64,000 bases of DNA, taken from Pohlia nutans (taxonomy: Eukaryota > Streptophyta > Bryopsida > Bryales > Mniaceae). Below, piece after piece: positions 1 through 11,705 of the stretch. The stretch's first letter is position 1. The number at the start of each line of letters is the position of its first letter. The position numbers were made by a program, and so were the translations under genes. Below the pieces are notes generated by a model. That model searched no databases. It saw only the letters and a list, made by a program, of their open reading frames with translations, and was not told where the DNA came from. The DNA lies in the NCBI GenBank assembly GCA_022496805.1, contig CM040096.1:10293501-10357500 (forward strand). The letters are read 5' to 3'.

Positions 1-1191
1 AGAGAGTCTAGAGATTATTTATAAGCACGCACACATATGTCAAATTTTCACATCTACATCCTCAAACCAAATTCTGCTAAAAAAATATCAAATCAACAAC
101 AAAAAAGCGTAACCTACATTAAGCGAAGCATCTCACAAACAAACTCTCCACGATGTCAAAGTATGGTAATGAGGTCCAACCAGGAGACGCGCAATCAATA
201 TCACTTGATTCATCATCACAAGTAACTCCAATGTACTTCTTTTAAAGAGTAGATCATCAAAATGTCCAATTGAGACACCGTCTAAGTCTACGAATGTTGC
301 ATATATATGAACCACACCATCAAAAAGAGCATTGCAAAACACAATAATATAATGATATTATTTTTCAAATGTCACGTATTTAAGAGTTTGTTATACATTC
401 TTTCAAAAAAACAATAATCACGTTATATTATGCCTCAATTAACTTTCTTCATAATCTTATATGGGTTTCTACAAATGTTGCCTTCATAATGGTTGATATA
501 TAGAGTGCCAATAATAAAGGTTAGTATTATTTTATGGACAATATTGAGGAATTCAATTGAATGAATTCATCATTCACATTGGTGCCAAAAAGGGGTAGAG
601 TAATTTTTTTCAATTGTTCATAGTGAATAATAAAAGGTTGACAAAAAACAATTATGAGAAGATTTCTAAACGTCATAAACTGTGATGTTGAATTAGATCT
701 TTTTGAAAGTCATGTTCTAAGATACTAACATCGTAGCTAGATTTTAAACCATTCAATTAATTCTAGTATTCCACATTGTGAGAATCCCCGGGAAGTCATT
801 GTCAATAATTTAGATAACTATGAGAGAACAAATGTAGGGTGTCTTTTATTCATTTGAGATAAAAATTATAAATTTATAGAAGTAATATAAGGTGTTTTAA
901 AACCAATTTAGGATTATTATATGAATATTCCTAGAATATATCCTAAACATACTATAAATAGTAGAATATTCCAATTATTTCATAGCCCCCCATTAAATAT
1001 CCTTTGTTCACTCATATGTACCCAAAATTTATACTAATTGACTTCCCCAAGGTGAGAATAAAACCACTTCTTCTATAAATATGAAGCCTAGAAATCTAGG
1101 CTTCATACTAACCTCCTAACCCAAAGCTCTAGTATTAATCCAACTAGTACATTTATTGAAAATGAGGACTCACTAAACCAACAAATCAATT
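1..1191. other. AT-rich intergenic stretch, nothing recognised
   Basis: Low-complexity AT-rich DNA with only short ORFs of no recognisable composition. I see no splice structure, RNA gene or transposon end here. Confidence 0.6.
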
Positions 1192-1759
1192 TTATTTTGT
1201 TTCTTGGGTGCTCGTATAAGTGGTACCATTGTGCCTTGGAATCTCATGGTTTGTAAAGCAATATTGTTCATCATCATCTTCATCTAATTGAAAACATGCA
1301 TCAACATCTTCTGCATATTTAAAAGTAACATATACATAATGTCCTTTATTTTTGTCTCTCCCCCAATGGATATTTTTCACTTTTAAACCCTTAGAAGCAT
1401 AAGTTTTACCAAAATCCTTAAAATGTTTGACCAAAACGTTTTTTTAATTTACATGGCATGAATCCTAATTTGATTGTGTCCCTCGACATATGACTTGGAA
1501 CTTGTCGTGGAACATAACTCCATCTTTGAAGCTCTATTTGCATTCTATGATATTGCATTTGGATCATTTTTGCATGTTCCATTTGCATCACTTTTTCATG
1601 CTCCATTTGCATCATTTTTTCATGCTCTAATAGCATCACTTTTTCACGCTCCATTTGCATTATCTTTTCATGCTCCATTAGCATCAATTTTGTACGTTCT
1701 ATTTGCATCATATTTGCATATTTTGTTTGCATCATTTTTATATGCTCTACTTGCCTCAT
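1192..1759 (-). pseudogene. Frameshifted Met/Glu/Lys-rich coiled-coil ORF
   Basis: Two overlapping minus-strand frames form one broken ORF. The upstream frame (1759 to 1418, 113 aa) is mostly an imperfect 7-11 residue repeat of the type M-Q-M-E-H-E-K with variants, predicting a long charged alpha-helical coiled coil; it ends in a basic tail. The downstream frame (1434 to 1192, 80 aa) has a more ordinary composition, with a beta-rich stretch (GHYVYVTFKYAEDVDACF) and an acidic patch, loosely RRM-like. The switch falls in a run of A on the coding strand (T on plus near 1440), as expected of a one-base slippage. I do not recognise the family. It may be an accessory ORF of a transposon or a relic of a host gene. 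The repeat itself could be a coding minisatellite. Confidence 0.4.
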
Positions 1760-1985
1760 CCTGTTATCACATTGTAAAAAAGTTTAAAAGATGCATCTTT
1801 GAATTCTAAACTACTATTTACAAAATATGCAACGGATGATTATTCACATATATTACAATTTAGTATGCATACAACAAAAATATTAATCACAAAATATCAT
1901 TCAAATAAAGTGTGAGTTGTAGGTGTACCGCAATGGTTAAAAATTAGAGTTGTAAGGGCTCTTGTAGAGGCTCTCACTTATGAAG

Positions 1986-2362
1986 AAATTTAACTGAGAG
2001 ATTGCAATTGCTACTGAAATAATAATGAAGAGGAAATATGACTTCTAAGGAGAGACAAGAACCAAAAAAGAAGTTGAGGAATGATGAAGCAAGTCCAACC
2101 TATATTAGTGATTGAAGGTTTATATACTCCAAATCTAATTTAATATTTATAAAGTAAAAGTGGTGCTTTATAGTAAAATAAAAATTTAACTGAGAGATTG
2201 CAATTGCTGCTGAAATAACAAAGAAGAGGAAATATGACTTCTAAGAAGAGACAAGAACCAAAAAAGAAGTTTAGGAATGATGAAGCAAATCCAACCTATA
2301 TTAGTGATTGAAGGTTTATATACTCCAAATCTAATTTAATATTTATAAAGTAGAAGAGACAA
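1986..2362. repeat. Tandem duplication, about 199-bp unit, two copies
   Basis: The block beginning AAATTTAACTGAGAGATTGC at about 1986 is repeated at about 2185 with only a few substitutions. The second copy stops early, at about 2360. The unit holds no ORF of note. Confidence 0.8.
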
Positions 2363-2507
2363 GAACCAAAAAAGATTAAAATTAAAGTCTAATACTTATT
2401 TTCCATATCAATTTAAACTGCCACGTCATAAAAGTTTAACTGCCACGTCAACCTATCACATCCAAGCCAACCGGCCACATCAAAGTCAAACTGCCACCTC
2501 ACAATTA

Positions 2508-2582
2508 GTGAGACTATAGGGTTCGAACCCAAGACCTCATGGATGATAGAGATCACCCCTAACCATTTTCCTTAAACATCTT
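2508..2582 (-). repeat. tRNA-derived SINE-like sequence
   Basis: Read on the minus strand, a box-A-like TGGTTAGGGGT is followed about 30 bases later by a perfect box-B-like GGGTTCGAACCC. This is the internal RNA polymerase III promoter arrangement of tRNA-derived SINEs. It does not fold into a convincing tRNA gene. Confidence 0.45.
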
Positions 2583-3175
2583 CCTTACCTCTCACATGTG
2601 CACAAACCATTTAAAAAGTAGATAATATAGAACAAGGGTTTCGTTAAAAGTGCACTTCAATATGTAAAAGTGCACATGAACAATTTTTTGGAAATTTATA
2701 AATTTCATTGGAAATATGATCATTTTATAATTATCCTAGTAAAAAAAATAAAGAATATAGACATGGGTACATTTTAGGTTCATTATGCTTGGTTATTGAT
2801 CAAATTACAATTTTGTGATTTTTATAAAAAAAGTTGAGTTAACAATAATATGAGAAACTTTGCTAGAAATTTCTTATAATTTTAAATTATTTCTTATATT
2901 AATAATTCAAATATGGTTATAAATTTAAATATATATTTGAAAAAATATATATTTTACTTACAAGATAAAAGATTGAGGTATGTACATGCACGTCTAATAT
3001 TGAGAAACATCGTTGCATATGACAAAGTTTGGATATTTAAATACACACTTAATAGCAAGAAATTTTCAGTCATAAAAAAATCTCATTCACATGAAACCTT
3101 GACAAAATTATATATCAATATCGTATTGTATAAATTGTCAAGTATAAAGTACAATATAGAGCTAATATGGCAAAT

Positions 3176-3490
3176 CTATTCTAAAAGGTTAAGGTGATAT
3201 TCAAAATGAAACTTATCACCATATGAAATTTTTAACTCTCTCTCGGTTCTAACACCCAAAACAATAATCAAATTTTGGGTCCCAACGGTATTCTCCCAAG
3301 CAGTAAAAATAGAATCAATTGGAACACAACCATGTGGTTTTCGAGAGGGTTCCCAAGCACGGTGTATACAATCCGTGTACCGTTTGTGAAACGTCCCTTC
3401 TTCATCTTGTAATCCTCTTGGCATTCTTGGTTGATACCATAGAACGTTTGTGATACCGTTCTCACAAGCTTGTTGACTTAGAGAGAGCAC
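3176..3490 (-). other. Unrecognised 104-aa ORF
   Basis: A minus-strand ORF of 104 codons with mixed composition (W, C, P and R present, unlike the surrounding AT-rich shadows). A second long frame overlaps it. I recognise no domain. It lies just inside the 8.8-kb TIR region and may be a relic of captured sequence. Confidence 0.2.
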
Positions 3491-3689
3491 TTTTGCTAAA
3501 AAAAAAAGGAATGCCTAAGTTTCAATCCATATGATTTGTTTTAGGATAAAACAATGTCTGGTCATACAAAAAAAAAAACAAGATGATTGTAAGAACATGT
3601 TAAAAAAAAAGTTTTATGTAATTCAACAATAATGAAAATAAATTATGTAACTTTATGCCTTAATTTCTTAAATGCGAACAAAATTAACT

Positions 3690-4207
3690 ATCGTCATGAG
3701 GGATGTGGCATGTGCCTCACCCCTTAAGATTTAAATAAGGCAAAATGTTGTCATAAGGGGTGTGGCATGTGCCTCACCCCTTAAGATTCAAACTAGGCAA
3801 AATATTGTTATAAGGGGTGTGGCATGTGCCTCACCCCTTAAGATTTAAACTAGGCAAAATATTGTTATAAGGGGTGTGGCATATGCCTCACCCCTTAAGA
3901 TTTAAACTAGGCAAAATAGGGCTATAAGGGGTGTGGCATGTGCCTCACCCCTTAAGATTCAAACTAGGCAAAATATCGTCATGAGAGGTGTGGCATGTGC
4001 CTCACCCCTTAAGATTTAAACTAGGCAAAATAGGGCTATAAGGGGTGTGGCATGTGCCTCACCCCTTAAGATTTAAACTAAGCAAAATATTGTTATAAGG
4101 CGTATGGCATATGCCTCACCCCTTAAGATTCAAACTAGGCAAAATATTGTCATAAGGGGTGTGGCATGTGCCTCACCGCTTAAGATTTAAATTAGGCAAA
4201 ATATTGT
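3690..4207. repeat. 57-bp satellite array, left block
   Basis: About nine head-to-tail units of roughly 57 bp. Each unit contains an imperfect palindrome (AAGGGGTGTGGCA, a two-base centre, then TGCCTCACCCCTT) followed by an AT-rich linker (AAGATTTAAACTAGGCAAAA). Units differ at a few positions (for example TATTGTT, TAGGGC or TATCGTC just before the next palindrome). The array is interrupted at 4210 by a MITE and resumes at 5118. Confidence 0.95.
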
Positions 4208-4209
4208 TA

Positions 4210-5115
4210 CCGTAGTTTATTAGTAGGTTCGGCAACTTGCTGCCTAATATTTAATTAAAGTTCAAAAAGTAGGTTTTGCACCTAAAAATAGTATTTTAAT
4301 ACTTTCGGCAATTTTCTCTTTTAATTTTTTAAAATTCGGCTTATTGTCATGTACAACTCTCTTGCATTGGTTGACAAGTAAGATGTGAGATAAGAGTGGA
4401 GAATGCTCTGTGCTTTATGCAAGTGGAGTGGAGTTGTATCCAACAAGGCATATGGGATATGTAAATTTTGAGGTGAAGCACCTAGTTAGTCTTCATTTTT
4501 ATAACACGCATAACTTTTGCATAGAGTCTTCAAATGACATAAAATTTGTTGGAGGTGAAAGATTACTTGATTTCTAAACTTTTCTTAGCCCAACAAAATT
4601 CCAAAAAAGTTGATCTTCTATGCACAAATGAGCTCCGAAAAACTGATAGGAACGCATTTTGATTTTGACTTTTACACGGCTGCTGTATTTTGTCTATATC
4701 TTTTGCATAAAGACTTATTTTGACACAAAACTTGTTGGAAGTGGAAGAAGGCTTGATTTTCTCAACTATTGTTAGTTGGACAAATTTCTATAAAACTTCA
4801 TCTTCTATGTTCAATTGGACTCCAAAAATCTGTGTAGGACACATTTCAAAAGCTAGAGTCTTATTACTTCTTAACCCATATTCTTTGTGGACGGATGTAA
4901 ATGAACTTGATTACAAGAGCAACACCTTCTCTCCACTACAATTCACACATGCTTCCAAACGAAGTAAAATCTAGTGGAAGGTAATAATTTCTCACTTTTC
5001 GGCAATTTTGAATTATATTTTATATTATATTCGGCAAAAAATGCCAATGATATTCCGAAATTTTAGGCATCTATATTTAGAATTATTTTCTGCTGAACCT
5101 GCTAGTAAACTACGG
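4210..5115. mobile_element. 906-bp MITE with TA target duplication
   Basis: The element begins CCGTAGTTTATTAGTAGGTT and ends with its inverted, slightly diverged copy, about 25 bp long. TA lies on both sides (4208-4209 and 5116-5117). Neighbouring satellite units read ATTGT-TA-TAAGGGG, so removing the element and one TA restores a normal unit. A TA duplication is typical of Tc1/mariner-type (Stowaway-like) insertion. The interior contains a diverged internal duplication (4510-4640 versus 4690-4830, both with CTTTTGCATA and ACTTGTTGGA-like blocks) and one 84-aa ORF that looks incidental. Confidence 0.85.
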
Positions 5116-5117
5116 TA

Positions 5118-5650
5118 TAAGGGGTATGACGTATGCCTCACCCCTTAAGATTCAAACTAGGCAAAATATCGTCATGAGGGGTGTGGCATGTGCCTCACCC
5201 CTTAAGATTTAAACTAGGTAAAATAGGGCTATAAGGGGTGTGGCATGTGCCTCACCCCTTAAGATTCAAACTAGGCAAAATATCGTCATGAGAAGTGTGG
5301 CATGTGCCTCACCCCTTAAGATTTAAACTAGGCAAAATAGGGCTATAAGGGGTGTGGCATGTGCCTCACCCCTTAAGATTTAAACTAGGCAAAATAGGGC
5401 TATAAGGGGTGTGGCATGTGCCTCACCCCTTAAGATTTAAACTAGGCAAAATATTGTTATAAGGGGTGTGGCATGTGCCTCACCCCTAAAGATTTAAACT
5501 AGGCAAAATATTGTTATAAGGATTGTGGCACATGTCTCACCTCTTAAGATTCCAATATGGCAAAATATTTTTATATGGGGTGTGGCACATGTCTCACCCC
5601 TTGAATTTCTATCAAGGCAAATTATTGTCTTACGGGGTGTCCCACGTCGG
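5118..5650. repeat. 57-bp satellite array, right block
   Basis: About nine more units of the same 57-bp repeat as at 3690-4207. The last three units become increasingly degenerate (GTGGCACATGTCTCACC variants). Confidence 0.95.
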
Positions 5651-5669
5651 CTAGAAAATCACGACCAAA

Positions 5670-5872
5670 TCAACAGAAAATCAACTGATTTCTGTTGGTC
5701 CGTACACTGTAAGTGCCTTTTTCACTGATTTCTAACTTTCTGTAAATGCAACAACAGAAGTCGCCTGATTTCTGTTGGTCCGTGCACTGTAAGTGCCTTT
5801 TTCACTGATTTCTGTTGATTTGTGCACTATAAGTGCTTTTTTCACAAATTTTTAACTTTCTGTAACATTAGA
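5670..5872. repeat. Short tandem block, about 85-bp units
   Basis: A unit with CTGATTTCTGTTGGTCCGT, CACTGTAAGTGCCTTTTTCA and TTTCTAACTTTCTGTAA recurs two to three times with internal losses. Confidence 0.7.
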
Positions 5873-5879
5873 GGAAATC

Positions 5880-6230
5880 TAAGGCCTCATCAAAACCGCG
5901 AATTCTCATGCATATAAATTAATAAAATAATATAATATTAAAAACAAATATAAATTAAAAATAAAATAAAAAATAAAAAATGAAATCTCATGTGGATCTC
6001 TGGCAGCATATCGGCCACATCAGGTTGGATAATAATTCTTTAATATTTTTTTAATATATTCTTAGTATATAAAAAATAAAAAATAAAAAAAAGTTTAAAA
6101 ATAATTTTTGAGCATTATAAAAACATTTTTTAAACATTTTTGTAATACTTAATATTATTATTAATTATAAAATTATAAAAAATTCAAATTAATTTTAATT
6201 ACAAAAATAACAAAAAAAATGTTTTTTCAA
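5880..6230. other. Very AT-rich spacer
   Basis: A/T homopolymer-like sequence with AAAATAAA runs. Nothing recognised. Confidence 0.6.
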
Positions 6231-6810
6231 TTTTTTTTTGGGAGTGGATCAGGTAGGCTTTTATTTGTACTTACAAAAAGTTTCAGAAAATTCCAGAAAT
6301 ATTTTTTTTCAACGAAATTATGATGGCTGGGAGCTGTTTTTTTTTCTACAATAGACTTTGGATATTTTTAGCGATGTCAAAAACATTTTTTTCTTCAATT
6401 TTTTTTTTGCATTGGATTAGGCAGGCTTTTTTCTGTACCTAGAAAAAGTTTCGAAAAATTTTAAAAATATTCTTTTTTCGACTAAATTTTGATGGCTAGG
6501 AGCTGTTTTTTTCCACAGCAAACTTTGGATATTTTTAGCGATGTCAAAATTTTTTTTTTTTCAATTTTTCTTTTTGCAGTGGATCAGGCAGGCTTTTTTC
6601 TATATGTAAAAAAAGTTTCAAAATTTTTCAAAAATATTTATTTTTCGACGAAATTTTGATGGCTGGGAGCTGTTTTTTTTTCCAGAGCAGACTTTGGATA
6701 CTTTTAGCGATGTCAAAAACTTTTTTTTTTTCAATTTTTTTTTTGAAGTGGATTAGGCAGGATTTTTTCTATATCTATAAAAAAATTCTAAAATTTTCTA
6801 AAAACATATT
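6230..6810. repeat. Tandem repeat, about 167-bp unit, four copies
   Basis: Each unit carries TGGATCAGGCAGGCTTTTTTC or a close variant (near 6244, 6411, 6577 and 6747), then a GTTTC-AAAA block, then GATGGCTGGGAGCTGTTTTT and ACTTTGGATATTTTTAGCGA. ORFs across it are incidental. Confidence 0.85.
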
Positions 6811-7074
6811 TTTTGGGTATCAAAGACAAAAGTTATTTTTTGTTGAACCCCTTTCTACTAAAATGTCTATAAAAACTTCACAACATATTGGATCAAAGTA
6901 AAAAATTTACCACTAATACTAGACTTAAAAACGCAACTTTTCCAATAATTTTTATTAAAATCGGACACCGTATGAAGGAGAAAAAAGCCTTCAAAGTTTA
7001 CTGAAATTGTCAAAAGTCCAAATTTTTGATGTCGGCATTTATAAGTAACAATAAGTAATCGGTTGTGGCACAAA

Positions 7075-7165
7075 GCAACTCACCAATGGTGTGTTGGTAA
7101 GATCTTGTAAACATCATGTAGGAGGTCTCGTGATCAAACCGGGTGGGCGGAGATGTTAGAACATG
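7075..7165 (+). repeat. tRNA-derived SINE-like sequence
   Basis: A box-A-like GTGTTGGTAAGATC is followed about 35 bases later by GGAGGTCTCGTGATCAAACC, matching the box-A/box-B layout and wording of plant SINEs. It is followed by a short array (7175-7330) of GGGCAGYYGRAAA-type units. Confidence 0.45.
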
Positions 7166-7499
7166 ATAGTCTTAGCAACCGGAAATTGTGGCTCGGGCAG
7201 TTGAAAACTACCACCCGACAGCGGGAATTTTTTCCGGGCAGTTGAAAATTTCTGTCTGGGCAGCCAAAAAATTTCGTCCGGGCAGCCGGAAAATTATGTT
7301 ATGGGAAGCTGAAATTTTTATTTCGGGTAGTAGAATTATTATTTTTGTATAGTTAAATTTTTTTGACCAAAACAACAAAAATCAAACAACATATCTCTGT
7401 TGAAAGATGTCTAGATCAACTTGTCCAAATCAACTCCCATTATCAACAATTCTCTGTTGATTTTTTGTTGTTTTGGACACATACTTTTTAGTAGTGTAC

Positions 7500-7870
7500 C
7501 TACCTTATGCCTTCATATTTGAACAAAGTTAATACTGTTATGTGGAGTGTGGCATGTGCCTCACCTCTTAAAATTCTAACAAAGTTAATTAGTGTCATAT
7601 GGGGTGTAGCATGTGTCTTATTCGCAAGCCTAGCAATTAAATTCATAAAGGAAGTGGTACATGCGTAACCCCTAAAATCCTAACTTAACCAATTACATGT
7701 ATAGATGGTGTAGCATGTATCTCAACCCTCATAAACTTAAGTGAAATTAACTTCAACAAAGGTGATTATTCTCATAAAGGGTGTTGCATGTGCCTCACGC
7801 TTTTAAACCTCATAAAACCAAATAAATTTATTAAGGTTGTAAGATTTACGTCACCTTGTTTAGTCACAAG
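7500..7870. repeat. Degenerate units of the palindromic satellite
   Basis: Several decayed copies of the TGTGGCATGTGCCTCACC core occur at irregular spacing with unrelated linkers. They bridge the 57-bp array and the array at 8.9-10.3 kb. Confidence 0.6.
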
Positions 7871-7959
7871 CAAAATTAAATTGTAGAGTAATAAGTTGAA
7901 GTAAATGAAACTAAGTAGAGGAATTAATATTGCACATGCCTAACCATTTTAAGGGTGCT

Positions 7960-8620
7960 ATTAATATAGTGCCAGCGGCGCTCCCAAAAAAATTCAAGTC
8001 AAAATTCTTAAATCTGTGTAAGTCAGAGCTATACAGACTTGGAGATCTCACAAAAGATAAATAAATTAAAATTTGAAAAACCTAAATAGGGTTTAGGTCG
8101 TGTTTTCGCTTCTTCCTACCTTTCTCTCTTCTCCGCAGCCTTTCCTCTTTGCCGCTCCTTGCTTGTGCGGCGCTTCTCTTCTCCACCGTCTTGCTTCGCT
8201 TGCAAAGTGCCGAATCTTGTATAGTGGTGATTTGCAACATTAATGCCTCCACCTTAGTACAACCCACGTTCTGATCTACTTGTTCTGCATATCTACATAA
8301 CCTTGTTTGTGTGGTACTAAACCTTCTACCTTCTTGCTACAGGTTGCATCACTTCAACTCTACTATGCGGTTAACACCTCATCTATAAACAAGTTTCAGC
8401 ACACTACCAAGAATCTTGTTGATTTATCTCACTTGGGCCCCAACTTCTCGTACTAAGATCTACTTTGGAGCGCTTCTGATTCTTAGTTTCCTTCAGATCT
8501 ATTGTGTTTATCACTTCAGTACTTAAATAAGGGTAAGTTTCCGACTTTCAAATTCCATCTAAATCTAGATCTAAATTCTTTTTAGGGTTTCCAGCTTCAT
8601 TTAGTATTCAACCACCAAAT
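7960..8620 (+). other. Exon-like, mixed-composition stretch of unknown origin
   Basis: This stretch is richer in C and pyrimidine tracts than its flanks and contains splice-like sites (TACAG, AGGGTAAGTTT near 8530, TTTTTAGGGTTT near 8580). It resembles an untranslated leader or an LTR rather than a coding gene. The 61-aa minus-strand ORF at 8082-8267 is lysine/arginine-rich and probably incidental. Confidence 0.2.
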
Positions 8621-8939
8621 TGTTGCTATGTGCACATCACAATCTCAAATCTCAGTTCCAATAACATTTGCTTGTATTTATGAAACTTTGAAATTTGCAT
8701 CTTTGAGAATTTTTCAATCATCAATATGTTAAATTATTTGTATTATAACTCACATTCCTTTAAAGTTCTAAATATTTAGGGTTCTGAACATATATCACTT
8801 GATGACACAATCTCAAAATCTAGATTATGAGTTTTGTGATTAAGTTCTCATCTCACTTATTACCAAATTCTAAATTTTAAAATTCAATGTTTTTTATTTT
8901 CAATTTGAGGAGGATGTGTGGAGTTTCTGTGAACATTTT

Positions 8940-10275
8940 TTGGAATGAGGCACATGCCTCACTACTTGAATTGCAATCTGATTTTAAATTTCTAAACTCA
9001 CTACATACCTCACTCCTTGCATCGTAATCACAATCTCATTTTATGTTCATTATGCAAACATACCAAATGTATGCCACATATCTCACTCCATGTGTTTGGT
9101 TCTCGTTTTGATTGTATTTATGCATTTCACTCATGTAGAATTTAGAAGGTGAGGCACATGCCTCACCCCTGCTGTGTTTGATTTCAATTTTGATTGTACT
9201 TGATTGATTTTGCTCATGTGACATTTTGGAGGTGAGGCACAAGCCTCACCCTTTGTGTTTGATTTATGTTTTTGATGTCAATGAGATTATAATCTCATAT
9301 TTTTCTAAGAGTGAGGCACATGTCTCACCCCTTTGTGTTTAAGTTTTTTTTTTTTTTATGTCCTTGAATTTATGCTCTCATATTTTTCTGAGGGTGAGGC
9401 ACATGGCTCACCCCCTTGTGTTTGATTTTTTTTTTTGATGTCATTGAGTTTAGGTTCACATATTTTTCTGAGGGTGAGGCACATGCCCCACCCTTTATGT
9501 TTAGTTTTTTTTTTTATGTCCTTAAGGTTATGTTCTCATCTTTTTGTAAGGGTGAGGCACATGCCTCATCCCTTTGTGTTTGATTGTTTTTTATGTCATT
9601 TAGTTTATGCCCTTATATTTATGATCTCATAATTTTGTGAGGGTGAGGCACATGCCTCACCCTTTGTGTTTGGTTTTTGTTCTTGATGTCATTGAGTTTA
9701 AGCTCTCATATTTTTGTGAAGGTGAGGCACATGGCTCACCCCCTTGTGTTTAATTTTTTTTGATGTTCTTGAGTTTATGCTCTTGTGTTTTTGTGAGGGT
9801 GAGGCACATGCCTCCTCCGTTGTGTTTGTTTTTTGTTTTTGATGTCATTGAGTTTATACTCTCATATTTTTGTGAGGTTGTGGCACCCTTTGTGTTTAAT
9901 TTTTATTTATAACGTTTTTAGTTGTTATTTTTCATATGGGATTTTGGGGATGAAGCACATGTCTCACTCAATGTGTTTAATTCTTATTCTCGATGTGATT
10001 GTATGTATTTTTTGCATTGTTGCTTTTCTTGAATTTAGGGGGTGAGGCACATGCCACACTCTTTCTGTATAATTTTGAATTTAGTTGTACTTAAGTTTCT
10101 TTGCTTATGTAGGATTGAGGGGGTGATGCACATGCTTTACTCCTATTGTTGATGTTATATTGAAAGGTGTGGCATTTCTTTGATTGATTGTACAAAGAAT
10201 GAATCTTTTATAAATTTGAGTGTTTTTGCAATTGGAGTTTTTGGAGGTGTGGCACATGTCGCACTCTTTTAGTAA
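8940..10275. repeat. About 80-bp satellite array with the same palindromic core
   Basis: About a dozen units are spaced 75-90 bp apart. Each has the core GGTGAGGCACATGCCTCACC, a near-perfect palindrome, followed by TTTGTGTTTGATTTTTG and TTGAGTTTATGCTCTCATA. The core is the same as in the 57-bp array at 3.7-5.6 kb, but the linkers are unrelated. ORFs here (for example 9435-9632) are repeat translations. Confidence 0.9.
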
Positions 10276-10299
10276 AGATCACTTATTCTTATTATTCGT

Positions 10300-11428
10300 A
10301 GTTTTTCATGCATATTGACTATTTGTTTGTTTGTTGATGTTATTGTGTGATTTTAGGAGGTCTTTTTGGAGGACTTCTCATGCAGAGTAAAGGGGGCGGG
10401 CTTTCAAAGGCCCCCTCAAAGAAGAAAATGCATTGATACATCCAAATGTGCGCAAGGATATGTTTTCTCTAGGCTTGGGTTTAGACTCTTTGGATGGCTA
10501 GATTTGTTTAGTTGATATTAATAATATATTATATTATTATAGTGATATGATATAGAGTATAGAATATTTGTTACCATGTAACTTATTACTTGAGTAGACT
10601 ATATATTATTGTGTTTTACTATCATGGTGTATCTTTTTTCAAATTCCTTCAAAGAATTTACTATATAAACACATAATCAACAAATTGAATTTATTTTGTT
10701 TGCTTGGAATTGCCTCAATAAGATTTTTTTATGATTTGAAGTTTATTTTCATAAAAAGTACCACACATTCAATCTCATTATAGTATACATTGTAATATGT
10801 AAATTTAAATACAAAATTGGTTTAATTGATTGTATGGATTTATTAAGATTACCACTATGGATATAGTTCTCAAAACTTAGTATATATTTTTTAGTTGTTG
10901 TTCTAATTATTAAAATTTCATAACTTCAAATACATAAATAAGACACATGCTTTATTTTTTTGTTTGACTTTATTGTTTTTAAGTATTCAAATATAAAGTG
11001 ACACAAGTACATTATTCTTTTTTTCTGGATTTATCAATTTGAATGTTTTTGCTTCCATAGTGTGTCTTGCCAATTAGGATTGGTTTATTTTTCAATCTTT
11101 TAACTAAAATTAGGGTGTAAGTGTTACATTTTCTATTAAACTTACGAACAATTATTGAAGATGCACAAAATAATGTTTTTTAGCCGTTTAATTGATCTAA
11201 TATTATAAAAAATTCTTGATTATAAACTTAAAGCACAAAATAAATATGACACACATATATTTTACATAGCTTGCTTTGGATTTATTTTCAATCAATAATA
11301 TCTGAAAAGACTCTAGCCAAAGTACAATATTATTGCTTATACATACCAAAATTTGTGATTAAAATATTAAAAAATAATCCCAAAAAATAGTGCACATTTC
11401 AATAGGCACTTTTAACGAAACCCTTGTT
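10300..11428. other. AT-rich right flank of the 8.8-kb element
   Basis: Apart from a GC-rich inverted repeat near 10390-10425 (GGGGGCGGGCTTTC and GGCCCCC), this is plain AT-rich DNA that ends in the right terminal inverted repeat. Confidence 0.5.
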
Positions 11429-11705
11429 ATAGCATCAATTGAAAAAATCAGCACTTAACCCCTAAAAGACCAAGACGTCCAAATTAGGCCTCGTATTTTT
11501 TTAGCAGTTTTGAGTAGGTTCTATGTGGACTTCCTTTTGTTCAAATTTGTTTGTTTCTTGACCATCATATGCATTATTCTTCACTGATTCTAGTGATACA
11601 AAATTTAGTCTTATCTTAATTATATATTTCACAATATGATTAATTGAATTTGTCATTTTAAAATCATGAATCCTTGGTCCTTTAAGGGTTAAAATTGTTT
11701 TGTGA

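Larger units (their letters stand above)
2631..11428. mobile_element. 8.8-kb TIR-bounded element carrying satellite arrays
   Basis: The left end reads AACAAGGGTTTCGTTAAAAG then TGC. The reverse complement of the right end, finishing at 11428, is identical over those 23 bases. ATAG lies immediately outside both ends (2627-2630 and 11429-11432), as a 4-bp target-site duplication would. Looser similarity continues inward (GTGCAC and a TTTTTTGG run on both sides). No transposase-like ORF is visible inside, so any such element would be non-autonomous. Its interior is dominated by two palindrome-centred arrays plus younger insertions. The superfamily is uncertain: the end sequence does not match the CACTA, hAT or Tc1 termini I know. 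The chance of a 23-bp perfect inverted match with a matching flank at both ends is small, but the pairing is by eye. Confidence 0.6.

Noticed and set aside
2508..2582. tRNA gene
   Set aside because: Only the box A/box B words fit. The stems do not pair into a cloverleaf, so SINE-like is the safer call.
3690..5650. CRISPR-like regular repeats
   Set aside because: The 57-bp units repeat in full, including the linkers, so there are no unique spacers. This is a satellite, and the rest of the window is plant nuclear DNA.
9036..10045. Small ORFs in the 80-bp satellite
   Set aside because: Repeat translation; no start context or conserved composition.
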